Below, one piece after another: positions 20,528 through 31,925 of a stretch of DNA of 64,000 nucleotides. Every line of letters begins with the position of its first letter. The stretch's first letter is position 1. Position numbers and translations under genes: made by a program. The notes beneath the pieces are model-generated. The model saw only the letters and a list, made by a program, of their open reading frames with translations, had not been told where the DNA came from and did not search any database. Source of the stretch: Blastocladiella emersonii ATCC 22665 (lineage: Eukaryota > Blastocladiomycota > Blastocladiomycetes > Blastocladiales > Blastocladiaceae); contig JANHCV010000002.1 of NCBI GenBank assembly GCA_025594325.1, positions 2,480,001 to 2,544,000 on the forward strand, in the 5' to 3' direction.

Positions 20528-22604
20528 ATGCGATATTCTATGCAAGCTCGGAACCGAGCCCTCGTCGCCGTGGTTGCTGTGGCCGCGGTGGTAGCGCTCG
20601 CCCTCGCATCCACCGCGACCGCCGCCCCGAGCGAGCGGTACCGCGAGCACCTCGACATTGAGCCGCTGGCCGACGGCAAGGTCCTGTTCTCGTTCGAGTT
20701 TGTTGCCGCGCGACCCGCTCCGCCCGTTCGGGGTTCCGCCGCCGCCGTCGAGGCGTTCGGCCTGTTCCCGCGCACGCTGGGCCAGATTCTCGCGCAGTCG
20801 GACGTGGCCGAGCTCGACCTGGCGTGGACGCAGGGCCGGTGGCGCACCGACCGGTGGGGGTACGCGGCGAACGGGACTGCGGCACCGCCGGGCGCCGACC
20901 TCAAGGCGTGGTTCCGCTCTGGCGGAAACGACGTCGATGCGCGGTGGACCGCGCTTACCAACAGCCTCGCGGGCCTGTTCTGCGGGTCGCTCAACTTCCT
21001 CGACTCGGGCGTGCTGACGGCGCACCCGGTGCTGACGTACGGCGGCGGGGATGCGGCGGCCCGAGGGCTCGAGCTGCGCCATGCGAGTCTCGCGCGCGAG
21101 GCCGTGTGCACCGAGAACCTGACGCCGTGGACCAAGCTGCTGCCGTGCCACGGCGCGCGCGGGCTCGCGGCCGCGCTCAACGGGTACCGCCTGTTCGACG
21201 CCGACTACGTGTCGATCCAGACGCGCGTCGCGCACGTGGCCGGAGAGCAGGAAATGACCCAGCGGATCATCGCGGTGCTCGACCCGCTGCGCCAGGTCGA
21301 CAACCGCCCCGACTGGTCGCTCGTCGGGCTCCTCGACCGCGTCCCCGATACCGTGTGCCCCATGGCGACGGCGCCGACCACGGTGCACGTCGCCATGCCG
21401 CGCGGGGTCCCCGAGGACGAGTTTGACCTGCTCCCCGAGCAGTTTGAGATGATGGAGGAGGGTGGGCGCCGGTTCGCCGCGTACGATCTGGCTCATATTG
21501 GTGCGTTTTCTCCGCGTGCGTGCGATGGCTGGGGTTCACTGACGCGCCCGACTCTCACAGGCAAGCTCGATCTTCGCATGGTCTACTCTGACCCCGAGAC
21601 TATCAGTCGCATGTGTACGCCATCCCCTCGCTGCTCTCGCTGGCGACGCTCCCACTCACGAGCCAATGAGACACAGACCGCCGCGTAGTCGACTCGCCGA
21701 CGGCGGCGCACGTCCCGGTGCACGTCACGCGTTACACGACTGGATCAGCTCAGGACCGCGGCGTCCTCGCCGTTGACCTGCGTCACGCCGCCCCCGTCAC
21801 CTCCGCGCCCGTGGGCGTGGTGTACTACGACGTGCTGCCGTGGTTCATGCGCGTGTACCTGCACACGCTGGTGGTGCGGTGCGGCCCGCTCGACGCGCCG
21901 GCCGACTCGTGGACCTCGGTGACGCCGAACGCGACGTGGGCGCAGCACGCGCGCGACCGGGTGCGGCCGACGGTGGTCGAGCTCGCGTGGTCGATGCCCG
22001 CGGGCCACGGGTGCGGGGTGCGCGCCGACTTTGACAAGGCGTTCCTGCACTACACGGAGCACCGGCCCGACGCCAACCGCGGGTTCGAGGTTGGGTACGT
22101 TGCCGCCCCTGGGCGTCCATGACCTGTCCACTTGTTGCGTGCGCCACCCTAACCGCTTTGCGGGATCTGTGTAGCGCGGCCGTGATCACGCTGACGCTCC
22201 CCACCGACACCCCCGCGACCGTGGTCCCCGCGGCGCACGCGGCGCCGGCGACGAGCCCGCGCGTCGTGCGCGTGCCGACCGAGCTCCTCCAGATCCAGCT
22301 GCCGACGCCCGACTTCAGCATGCCGTACAACGTCATCACGTTCACGTGCACGGTGCTCGCCTTCTTCTTCGGCACGCTGTTCGCCATGACCGTCAAGCGC
22401 ACCTACTCGTACCGCCTCGTCGACGGCGGCGAGGCGGCGGAGAAGGAGAAGACGCGCAAGTGCGGCCGGCTCCTCGCGCGGTTCCGCGGCGGCGGCAAGG
22501 CCGGCCCGACGCCCGCCGTCGTCACAATCGAGCACCGGATCCGCGCCGTGCTCGCGGCCGAGAAGGCGGCGGCGGAAGACGCGACGGGTCGCGCGAGCCG
22601 CTGA
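20528..22604 (+). CDS. GPI16: GPI transamidase subunit PIG-T/Gpi16
   Basis: Four exons (20528-21500, 21561-21614, 21689-22094, 22175-22604) encode 620 residues. A signal peptide (about residues 1-33) precedes a lumenal domain with family blocks SERYREHLDIEPLADGKVLF, WTKLLPCHGARGLAAALNGY and VHVTRYTTGSAQDRGVL. The C-terminal end has the hallmark LPTPDFSMPYNVITFTCTV followed by a membrane helix (LAFFFGTLFAMTV) and a short basic tail. PIG-T stabilises the ER complex that attaches GPI anchors to proteins. The second exon is only 54 nt and was placed by frame (HIG-KLDL...SRM-FDSP). An alternative start lies four codons downstream at 20540. Confidence 0.93.
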
Positions 22605-22879
22605 TGATCCTCGTGGGCGCGCTCTCCTCAATACACAGAGTACGCGTTTTTTGGATCCAGCGCGGCGCTCGGCGCAGCACCATCACGTCGGGACTCACAC
22701 CCATGGCCCGCTGGCGTTTCGCTCGTGCGCAGCAGCAGCAGGCAGGAATGATCGACGCGGCGTATATGTTGGTTAGCTCCTCCCGCACACGCCCCCGCTC
22801 TCCCCCCGCCCTCCTCGCCGCCGACACCGATCGCCCCCACGTATCACCGCCCGGCACTGCCCGCAAACACTCCGCCACC

Positions 22880-25800
22880 ATGTCTATGACCTCGTTCACG
22901 CTGGGCCCGGCGCCCTTCTCGACGCGCACCTTCGTGCGGCGGCCGGGCGTCGGCAAGGTCGGCACGCCCGTCAAGGTGCTGGCCAACCACTACGCGCTGT
23001 CGCTCATCGACAACATCACCGTGTTCCACTACGACGTGGTCGTGACGCCCGAGCCGACCAAGTCGCTCGCGCGCAAGGTGTGGGCCGAGTGGGAGACGCA
23101 GCACGGCGCCAAGCTCGGCATCACGGCCGCGTACGACGGCGTCAAGAACGTCTTCGTGCCCAAGCAGCTGCCGCAGGACACCATGACCTTCACGGTCGCG
23201 CTGCCCGCCACGGCCGAGGGCAAGCGCGCCAAGGAGTTCAAGATGACGCTCAAGCTCGCGTCGTCCATCAACCGTGCGTTTCGCGATTTCGCCGTGAGTG
23301 CATGCGCGCGCTGATCACCGCTCACATCACACACTAGTCTCGGAGCTCTCCTCGTTCCTCGACAAGCGCACCTCGCTCTCCAACAACGTCCTGACCTCGA
23401 TCATGGCCCTCGACGTCGTGTTCCGCCAGACCCCGCTGCAGCGCATGCTGGTACGCGTTCCCGCGCCCGCGTTCGCGCGGTCTCGCCTCATCCATCATCC
23501 ACGCGTGTCTCACCCACCCCTCCCCGTCTAGCCCGCCGGCCGCTCCTTCTTCGACCCCAAGTCGCGCCCCTTCGACCTCGGCGGCGGCCTCAACCTGCTG
23601 TCGGGCCTGTTCATGTCGGTGCGCCCGGGCGTCGGCACCATGACCCTCAACACGGACACGGCCTACACGGCCTTCTACAAGCCGATCCGCATGGTCGATT
23701 TCGCCCGCGAACTCCTCGGCCGCGCCTTCCCGCCCGCCAGCCAGGAGCTCTCGCCGCGCGACCTCGTCCGCCTCGAGAAGATGGTCCGCCTGCTCGTCGT
23801 CACGGCCACCCACCGCGGCGCCCTCAACCCGCGGTTCCGCGTCCTCAAGCTCACCCGCACCTCGGCCAACAACACCAAGTTCACCCTGTCGCCCAACGCA
23901 CCGCCGCCCGAGCCCGAGGGCATCGAGCACGAGGAGGGCACCGTGCCCGCCAAGGGCAGCGCCAAGGGTGCGGGCAAGGGCGGCGCCAAGGGTGGGGCCC
24001 CCGCCAAGGGCGCCGCTGGTGCTGGTGCTGGTGCTGCCGCCGCCCCGCCGCAGTCGGCCGGCGGCAAGAAGGGCGCCAAGGGTGCCGGTGCTGCAGCCGG
24101 CGGCGGCGTCGGCGCGGCCGCGGCGGGCATCGCGCGCATGACGGTCGGCGGCAAGCCGCGCGAGGTGACCGTGTTGGCGTACATGAGCGAGACGTACCAG
24201 ATCAAGCTGCAGTTCCCGAACCTGCCGTGCCTCGTGGTCGGCACGCCGCAGCGGCAGACGTACCTGCCCATGGAGCTGGCCATCATCGACGACGGGCAAA
24301 AGTACCGCGGCAAGCTGACCGAGGACCAGACGTCCAACGTGATCAAGGTCGCGGCCAAGAAGCCGCTCGAGCGCATGGCGCAGCTCAAGCAGCTCATCGC
24401 GACCACGGCCAACATGGGCGGCGACCCGTACCTCAAGGCGTTCGGCGTCAAGGTGTGGCCCGACCTCATGGCGATCCAGGGCCGGTTCCTGTCGACGCCC
24501 AAGCTGCAGATTGGCGGCAACAAGACGACGGTGCCGCGCGACGGCGCGTGGAACTTCACCAACGCGCGCGTCACGCAGGGCGCGCGCATCTCGGCCGTGG
24601 GCGTGGTCAGCTTCGCCGACCCGCGGTACCTGCCCGAGGACCGCGTCGAGGAGAAGATGGACGAGCTGTTCGACATGTGCGAGTCCATGGGCCTCGCCTT
24701 CAACCCGAACAAGAAGACCAAGACCCAGTACCCGATCCGCACCGCGCGGGCCGGCCGCGGCGGGTTCGGGCCCGAGGCCATCAAGGCCGCCATGGACGAG
24801 ATCTACCGCGAGACCGAGGCCACGTTCGGCCAGCGGCCCGACCTCATCGTCGTGATCCTGCCGCGCAAGGAGACCCCGCTGTACGCCGAGGTCAAGCGCG
24901 TCGGCGACATTGAGCTCGGGTGCCCGACCCAGTGCCTCGTCCAGGCCAAGATCGACCGCGCCAACGGCCAGTACTGGGCCAACGTGGTCCTCAAGATCAA
25001 CGTCAAGGTGCTCGGCACGGGCGCCGCCGCCCCGAACACGACCAACTTTGCCCTAGCCCAGTCCAAGTATTTCGGCACCGATTCGGTGATGCTCATCGGC
25101 GCCGACGTGTCGCACCCGGCGCCCGGCGCCGGCCACGCGTCGCTCGCGTCCATGGTCGCCTCCATGGACCCCAAGTGCGCGGGCCGGTACTCGGCCGAGG
25201 TGCGGGCGCAGCCGTCGCGCCAGGAGGAGATTGCCGACGTGCGCGGCATGTTCGCGGCGCTGCTGCGGCGGTACCACACGGCCAACAACAAGACGTTCCC
25301 CAAGAAGATAGTCTTCTACCGCGACGGCGTGTCCGAGGGCCAGTTCGACATTGTGCTCAAGGGCGAGCTCGAGGGCATCCGGTCGGTGCTCAAGAAGGCG
25401 GGCGCCTACGACCAGACGCGCATCACCTTCGTCACGGTGCAGAAGCGCCACCACACGCGCTTCTTCGCCACCAACCCGAGCGACAACGACCGGTCGGGCA
25501 ACCTCAAGGCCGGGCTCGTCGTCGACACGGGCGTCACGCACCCGACCGACTTTGACTTTTTCCTGCAGTCGCAGGCCGGGCTCCAGGGCACGTCGCGCCC
25601 GACGCGCTACGTGGTCCTGCATGACGAGAACATCTGGACCGCCGACGACCTGCAGCTCTTCACGTACCACCTGTGCTACACATACGCCCGGTGCACGCGG
25701 TCCGTCAGCGTCGCGCCGCCCGCCTACTACGCGCACCTCGTCTCGTTCCGCTCCCGCCACCACCTCCTGTCGACCGAGACCGGGTCCGACACGGCGTCCG

Positions 25801-25892
25801 TGTCCACGTCGCGCTCCGGCGAAAAGGACTCGCCCGCCGCCGAGCTCGCCAAGGTCCACGCTAACCTCACCGCGTCCATGTACTACATGTGA
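22880..25892 (+). CDS. AGO1: Argonaute (RNA interference effector)
   Basis: Three exons (22880-23273, 23338-23450, 23532-25892) encode 955 residues. The N domain, linker, PAZ (LPCLVVGTPQRQTYLPMELA), Mid and PIWI are all present. PIWI has the DEDH-type residues: LIGADVSHPAPGAGH, RQEEIADV region, FYRDGVSEGQFD, and the C-terminal YAHLVSFRSRHHL. The slicer site therefore looks intact. Inside PAZ, about residues 309-368, is a 60-residue Ala/Gly/Lys-rich insertion of AKG-type repeats. The protein loads small RNAs for silencing; no Dicer or RdRP gene lies in this window. The start is the ATG in CCACCATG; introns are 64 and 81 nt. Confidence 0.96.
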
Positions 25893-26365
25893 GGCGTCGG
25901 GTCGGGGTGCGAGCGGGTGGTGTGGTGGTGATTGTTGTTGTGATGGCGGCACGCGGTGGCCGCTGAGTCTCGAGTGTGTGGCTGTGAATGTATCGATCTA
26001 TTCCTTGTCTTGACTCGATGCCCTTTGATTGAGTCGGCGAGTTGTTGGTGGTGGGCCGTTCAGTTGAACGATCGGCAAGCCGCAGAGCGGAGACGCGTCG
26101 CTCATCTGCACGTGAAGGATACTCCCACGCACCGCCGCGCTCCCACGGCAGCGTCCAGGCTGGCATCACCCTTCCTCGATCGCACTGGTACAGGCAACGC
26201 AGAACAAGGTCAGGGGGGTTTCTGACCAGGTGCGCACTGAGTGCCGTGTGGCCCAGTGCGGCGCCTGCGGGCTGATCGGAGGGCCTTGTGCTCCCCGTCT
26301 CGGTCAAGTCGTGCGCCTCGGGCAACTGACGAACTACGTTATCGACACAACACTCCCTCTATGCA
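25893..26365. promoter_or_regulatory. Intergenic region between Argonaute and the hybrid-kinase-like gene
   Basis: About 470 bp between two + strand genes, holding an ACGCGT core at 26093. No other gene was seen. This marks the left edge of the accessory block. Confidence 0.4.
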
Positions 26366-29300
26366 ATGCACTCTTGGCAGACTACGCGCTCAACAACGTC
26401 CACGCCGCACGCCGGATCCTCGCTCGTCGGTCACGGGCCGCAGCGACGTGTTCGAGCGGCCGTGGCGGGAGTGACGAGCGACGATGCGCCGAGCCACGCG
26501 ACGCGTGCTGCATCGGCGCCCGTCGTACACGGCGTGGTCCCCTTCGTCACGCGTTTCGTCGTCGATCCGCGGCTCAGCCACGGCGGACCGGCTGCTTCGT
26601 CCGATGGTCATCAACCGCGCGAGCAGTCTTCGCGGCAAAGCACGCGCGGCGGCGGCGGCGGCGACCTCGAACAGTTCGCGGTCTCGCGCCTGTACCCCCT
26701 GTGGCGCCTTCGTCGCGTCATCGTGGCCATGACAGCCGGGTTCGTCGTCCTACTGCTCGGCGTGGGTGCGTGTTCCTGCGGGCCCGCATCGGGCATGGAA
26801 CTGACGCTTTGCCGCGACCGACCAGCGCTTGGCACCGTCCTCTTCGTATGGTTCCGCAGCGTGGAGCACAACTACGCCCACGCCGAGGTCCAGCGACGGT
26901 GCGGGTCGCTGGCCGACGCGCTCAAGCTCGACTTTGACACGAACCTCAACACCTACGTACTGTCGAAACTTTCGCTTGGTCGCGCCGACGGTACATGCTC
27001 TGACCATCGTTTGTGCGTAGCTCATTGACTTTGCAGGGTACATGGCCACGGCCGGCGCGATGACGAATGGTGCGTGTGATTCGGCTCCTGCTTTCGTTCC
27101 TTTCGACTGACGCGAATCGCCTCGGATATGCAGCGACCATGGACACGTTCGCGCGCAACGCGTCCAGCCAGTCGGATCGACTCTTCGCCGTGCAGCTCGG
27201 CCCGCTCGTGCCGGCTCCCGACTCGGACGCTTACCGTCGTCGCTTCCACCTTCCGATCGTGCAGCCTCCACCTTCCGCGCTCATGCTCACTTCGATCCCC
27301 ATCACCTTGCGGCTCGGGTACGTTCTCACTCGTAAGGTGCCACCTCCCGTTGCACTGACGTAATCGATTCTCCAGCATCGACGCATCCCGCCCCTTCTTC
27401 TTCCCGGCCGGCTTCGATCTACAAGCTCCAAGCGAGTTCTCGCGTGCGGTTCTCGACGCTCTCAGTTCGACACACGCTGTGCTTGCTTTCCAGGATCTGC
27501 CCGACTCGCTGGTCCCGGACCCGCGCGAGCGGATCTACATCTTCGCGGGCATCCGGAACGCCGTCGACCCGGACTTCAGCATGTGGGTCCTCGTGGCCTC
27601 GGTCAAATCACAGTCCATCTTTGCCAGCGATTTCTCCCGCGTCACGGTCGGCGAGCTGACCGTCGAGCTGCACGACCAGGACACGGCGCTGCTTCTCTAC
27701 TCGGTCGTCAACGCGAGCCCGACGCTGGGCGACCCGGTGCGCGTCGCCATACACATTGTCGACCGCACCTGGGTCGTGTCGTGCACCAGCACCGCGGCGC
27801 ACCGCGCGTCGTTTGCGACGCCGTGGCCGGTCGTGCTTCTCGTTCTCGTTCTCGCGATCGCATCGGTGGCCGCCGAGCTCGTGCGCCGCGGCCTCCTTCG
27901 CCTGCTCACAGCGCGCAGCGTCGAGCACCACGTCCAGCAGCAGGCCGCGCTTGTCCGGGCCATACGCCACTACTCGACCGGGATCCTGCGCGCCGTCCGC
28001 GACCCGCTGATCGCACTCGACGGCCACGGGTACATTGTCGGTCTCAACGACGCTGCATTCGAAAAGCTCGGGCTCGCGGGCGAGCCTGGGCTTGGCCGCG
28101 CCCATGTCCGTGGCGTCGTTCATACTGTGGCCTCGCCGTTGACGACCCTCGCGCCCGGGACCTACGAGGTTGGCCCGGTCGGCCATCCCGACCGCTCGTT
28201 CTTTGCCGAGGTGACCGCGTCCGAGGTCACCAGCAGCAAGCGCGACGAGCTCGCGCAGGTCCTGATCCTGCACGACGTGTCCGAGCGGATCTGGCTGCTC
28301 GACGAGAACCAGGACACCGAGGCCGCGGCCAACCGCGCAAGCGGGATCAAGGAGCATCTGCTTCATGGTGTCGCTCACGACCTCGCTGCAACGGCCCAGC
28401 TTGTCACTCAGCTTTTTGCACGCTTCTCGCTTGTCGATCCGCCGCCTCCAGGCGCTGCTCGCGCCCGAACCTCGTCCCACTTGCTGTCAACCTTTGCCGC
28501 GTTTGTTGACGAGCTCCTCGCCGAGGGCCAGCCCGAATGCAGCAACGCAGACCGCTTGACTTGTCCTGCCGACCTACACGCGATGCTCGACAGCTCGATT
28601 GAGTTGTGCCGCGACCGCATTGACTCGCTCGGCCTTCGTGTGCAAGCGTGGATTCATGGCGGCGCCCACGACTTTGACGGGTGCAGCTGCACCCTTCGCC
28701 GCGCTGTCAACATCGCCACCTTCGTTGCCGTCTACGGCGCTCGACCTGGCTCGGCCATCGATCTCGAACTCGGATTCGCCGCGTCGACGGCCACGGCCGC
28801 GTCCACGGTGTGGTTTTGCGCGCGCGGCTCGAGCAGCATCCCGTTCCCGCGCTCCGAACTCTTCACTCATCCTGAACCCCCTCGTGATCGATACGCCGAC
28901 CCTGATGCGCGCCTCGCTCGGTTCCTCGCGGACACGCTGAGCCTCGCCCTCACCACCCTCGGCGCGCTCTTGCAGTCGTCGGGCGGGAGTATCCTCCAGT
29001 TTGACCATCCGGACCGAAGGGGGATCAACTTCGTGCTGCCTCTCCAGCGCCGGCCCGGGTGCGATCGAACACGGCCTCCTCGTGGCCTTGGCGCAGATGT
29101 GCCTGACGGCGAGTCAGTCAGCTCGAGCAGGCCAAAGTGCCGCCGCAGTCGGACAACAACGAGCACGCCGCCACCGCCACCGCCAGCAGGTGTACGCGAC
29201 TACCCCGCTGCTCCTGCCGCTGAGGGCAACCATCCCTCAGTGCGCCTCGGCCAGTTCGGTGATAGTGGTACCGGTGCGCGGTCCAGTCTCGACGAGCGCA

Positions 29301-29467
29301 TCGCGTCCGGGTCCCAGCACGCCGGCGCTGCTGATGCCGACCTGAACGGCAATGCGCCACCCGGCGAGCGCGAACGGTGTGTCGAGGCCGGGCTCAACAC
29401 GTCCCTGGCCAAACCGCTCGAAAGGCCCGTGCTTTGTGAAGTGCGCGTCGAGATGGGGTCGCTTTGA
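26366..29467 (+). CDS. CHASE/PAS hybrid-histidine-kinase-like protein with degenerate kinase site
   Basis: Four exons (26366-26990, 27037-27069, 27134-27317, 27376-29467) give 977 residues; the second is 33 nt and was placed by frame. A membrane helix (about 121-139) is followed by a CHASE-like extracytoplasmic sensor (about 145-425, VEHNYAHAEVQRRC), a second helix (PWPVVLLVLVLAIASVAAEL, about 430-450), a PAS-like stretch (about 480-560, GILRAVRDPLIALDGHGYIV) and an H-box-like site (HGVAHDLAATAQ, about 612). The ATPase region is recognisable by GGSI then GINFVLPL, but the DxGxG box reads ARGSS. The end keeps a receiver remnant (PPGERERCVEAGLNTSLAKP). It is probably an inactive sensor or a decaying gene. 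ATG 26729 is an alternative start. Confidence 0.6.
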
Positions 29468-30256
29468 TGAAGGGCGGAGAAAACCGCGAATGTATGCCGT
29501 AACTTGTTTTCGTCTCCCTTCTGCAAGGCCGCCGTGGTTGTGGACCGCGAGGCCGTGGACCTCGCCCGCGCGTTCGTGGCCGGGCAGTCTCGCAAGCTTT
29601 AAATTCGAGGTTGGCGAGTGACTGTGGCACACGCGAGCGATTGGATCGCCGACGAACGCGAAAAATGTGGCCGCCGCGTGTGCGTGCGCGTGTGTGCGTG
29701 CCTGACACACTGAAACGCGACGCGTCCCGGCACGATTGGCGGCGCCTCGCTCTCGACGGCAACTACTCTCCTGCGACGAAAAGTGCAAGAGCTCCGAGTC
29801 TCGGCAGTCGCTATTTCCTTTAGGGTCGAGCAGCGAGCGAACTGACCGTGGTTCGCGCATCGGCGAGTCTGATGGCCAGGTCGCGGCGGCGGCAGTGCCA
29901 TACCACGCAGTTTCCGACTGCGAATCGAGGGGGCGAAATCTCGCCTATATGACGCGAATGGCACATGGCGTGATGGGGTGTGTGATGCCGAGGCTGTTGA
30001 GTGTGTGTCACGTGTGTTTTTGATACAGGATCGAATTTGAGCCGTTCTCTCGGAACGTTCTCACGCGCGGTGCTCGCTTGGGGTCACTCCCTGGATTGAG
30101 GCCCGGTCCCTGGGCGTGCGCGTGCGTCTGTGAGCCTGCATCGGGCGCATCGCATCGCATTGAGGATCAGGGGACGCGCTCTCAAAAGCCGGTCCCGCCC
30201 CCCTGTGTTCCGTTCCCTCGCTCTCAACCCAACACTTCGACGAAACACTAGCAACT
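29468..30256. promoter_or_regulatory. Intergenic region upstream of the two-repeat protein
   Basis: About 790 bp without a recognisable gene. It contains TGAAACGCGACGCG at 29711, shared with two other accessory-block intergenic regions, and is rich in GT/GC alternations around 29680-29700. Confidence 0.45.
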
Positions 30257-31090
30257 ATGTTCAACCCTGACGTGCCGCCACCCGCGATCGACGACCCGAC
30301 CGGCCTCACGCTCCCAACCTACAACGAGACCGAGGGCGTCGCCGTGGTCGTATCGCTGTCGGGGAGCGACCAACTGTGCATCACGGGGCTCGACGGCAAG
30401 CACGACGTCGAGGCCGTCGAGTCGGTGCTCCGGACCGTCTGGACGCGCGGCATCTACCGGTTCAAGCGCGCGAGCCGGCCGCTGACGTCCGACGCGGTGA
30501 GCGGCCTGACGACGCTCGACTGCACGTACACGCTGCGCGGCAACCCGTGGTCGGGGACGGGCGAGGAGGCCGTCGAGTCGCGCGCGCTGGTCGCGGCCCT
30601 GTTCCGCGTGCTGCTCGAGCGTGGGTGGCGCTTGTACCTGGCGACGGATGTGAGCAGCGGGCCGCGCGACAAGGACAGCTGGATCTTCCTGCGCGCGCGG
30701 CCCATCGTGTTCGCGGACCCGAGCGACGTGTTCGTGGTCTCGTTCAACAAGGCCGACCGGATCCGCCTGATCGGCGCGCCCGCGGGCGTCGCGGCGATCG
30801 TCGCGGGCGCGGTGCCCGAGTACTGGCGCAAGGGCGTCGAGGGCGTCCGCGACGCAAAGGGCGGGCGCGCCGTCGAGGTCAAACTCGGCGGACATCCGTG
30901 GTACGCGCGCGCCACGGGCGACGTCATGACTTCCAACATGATGCTCGCGCACCTCCTCGCGCGGCTGCGGAACCACGGGTTCACCGTGTACGCAGCGCTC
31001 GACATGTCCCACAACGTCGAGGGCCGCGGCGAGTGCGACAGCTGGGTCGTCGTGCGCGGGCTGCCCGACGGGTACCGGCTCGGCGCCTAG
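30257..31090 (+). CDS. Unrecognised protein of two internal repeats
   Basis: Intronless, 277 residues. The protein consists of two related halves. In the first, GNPWSGTGEEAVESRALVAA is followed by RVLLERGWRLYLATDVS and KDSWIFLRARP. In the second, GGHPWYARATGDVMTSNMML is followed by ARLRNHGFTVYAALDMS and CDSWVVVRGLP. The shared core is G-x-PW...hydrophobic helix...GW/GF-x-(L/V)Y-x-A-x-D-(V/M)S...DSW. There is no signal peptide or membrane segment. I do not know its function; similar soluble repeat proteins of unknown role are scattered through basidiomycetes, which is from memory and not checked. The start ATG follows an A-rich ACTAGCAACT leader. Confidence 0.75.
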   Translation: MFNPDVPPPAIDDPTGLTLPTYNETEGVAVVVSLSGSDQLCITGLDGKHDVEAVESVLRTVWTRGIYRFKRASRPLTSDAVSGLTTLDCTYTLRGNPWSGTGEEAVESRALVAALFRVLLERGWRLYLATDVSSGPRDKDSWIFLRARPIVFADPSDVFVVSFNKADRIRLIGAPAGVAAIVAGAVPEYWRKGVEGVRDAKGGRAVEVKLGGHPWYARATGDVMTSNMMLAHLLARLRNHGFTVYAALDMSHNVEGRGECDSWVVVRGLPDGYRLGA

Positions 31091-31925
31091 CGGAAGCGGA
31101 TTCCACGACTGAGGACCAGCTGTGCTTACTCCGGCGGGATTAAGTCGGTTGAGAGCCTACTGAGCTCGTTGCATAAAGTTGCAAGAAGAAATACATTTTA
31201 TTCGTCACGACGGCGAGCGCGAGGGCGAAAACGCGGGTGGTTCTCGGCCACGTGTTATCCCGACGCGTCTCGCACGGCGAGCCGCGACGCCACGAAGCCA
31301 GCGCACGCGTTGCAACCACGTCAGTTTGCGATCTGGTATCGCTTTCCTGCTTGTCCCCTCCGTCAGCGATGCCGGCTGGGCCAGAACATGCGATCGTGGC
31401 CGCCGCGGAAAGTCTCGAGTCCGTTGGGGGCGCGCGGCTGGGAGACACGTCCTTGATCCCGCACCGTTGCTGCGCCGCCGTCCATATTCATGAATGTTCG
31501 CCTCCAACGGCAAGTTGACTGACATTGTAAGCGTTTTGAGACGCGGGTTTCATTCATCCACGAGCGCGGAGAAGGGTGGTTCGCGGCCAAGAAGCCCTGA
31601 TCAAGAGAGCGCGTGGTGGTCAGGGCCACGGTCCTGGCCATCAACCGACCAGCCTGTGAACCGACCAGTGGGTCGCCGAGGGAGGCAATCAGGCGGAAAG
31701 GAGACTGCTGGAAGGAAACAAGCGGCGCGGGTTCCGCAGCTCGCGGGATGGGAGACAAAAAGTCCGTCGATGGCGATGGCGCGCCCTTCTTCGCGCTGCT
31801 CCGGCCCTCAAACCGCGTTCGTCCCCAGACTGGTCATCCGGCGATCCACGATACATTATCGCTCCCCCTAGTCCTACTCCAGCCTCCCGTGCATCGATCC
31901 ACGCTTTTGCAACGCAAACAACATC
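31091..31925. promoter_or_regulatory. Intergenic region upstream of the polytopic membrane protein
   Basis: About 830 bp. It holds an ACGCGT core (31263) and no recognisable coding sequence; open frames are short and lack domain signatures. Confidence 0.4.
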
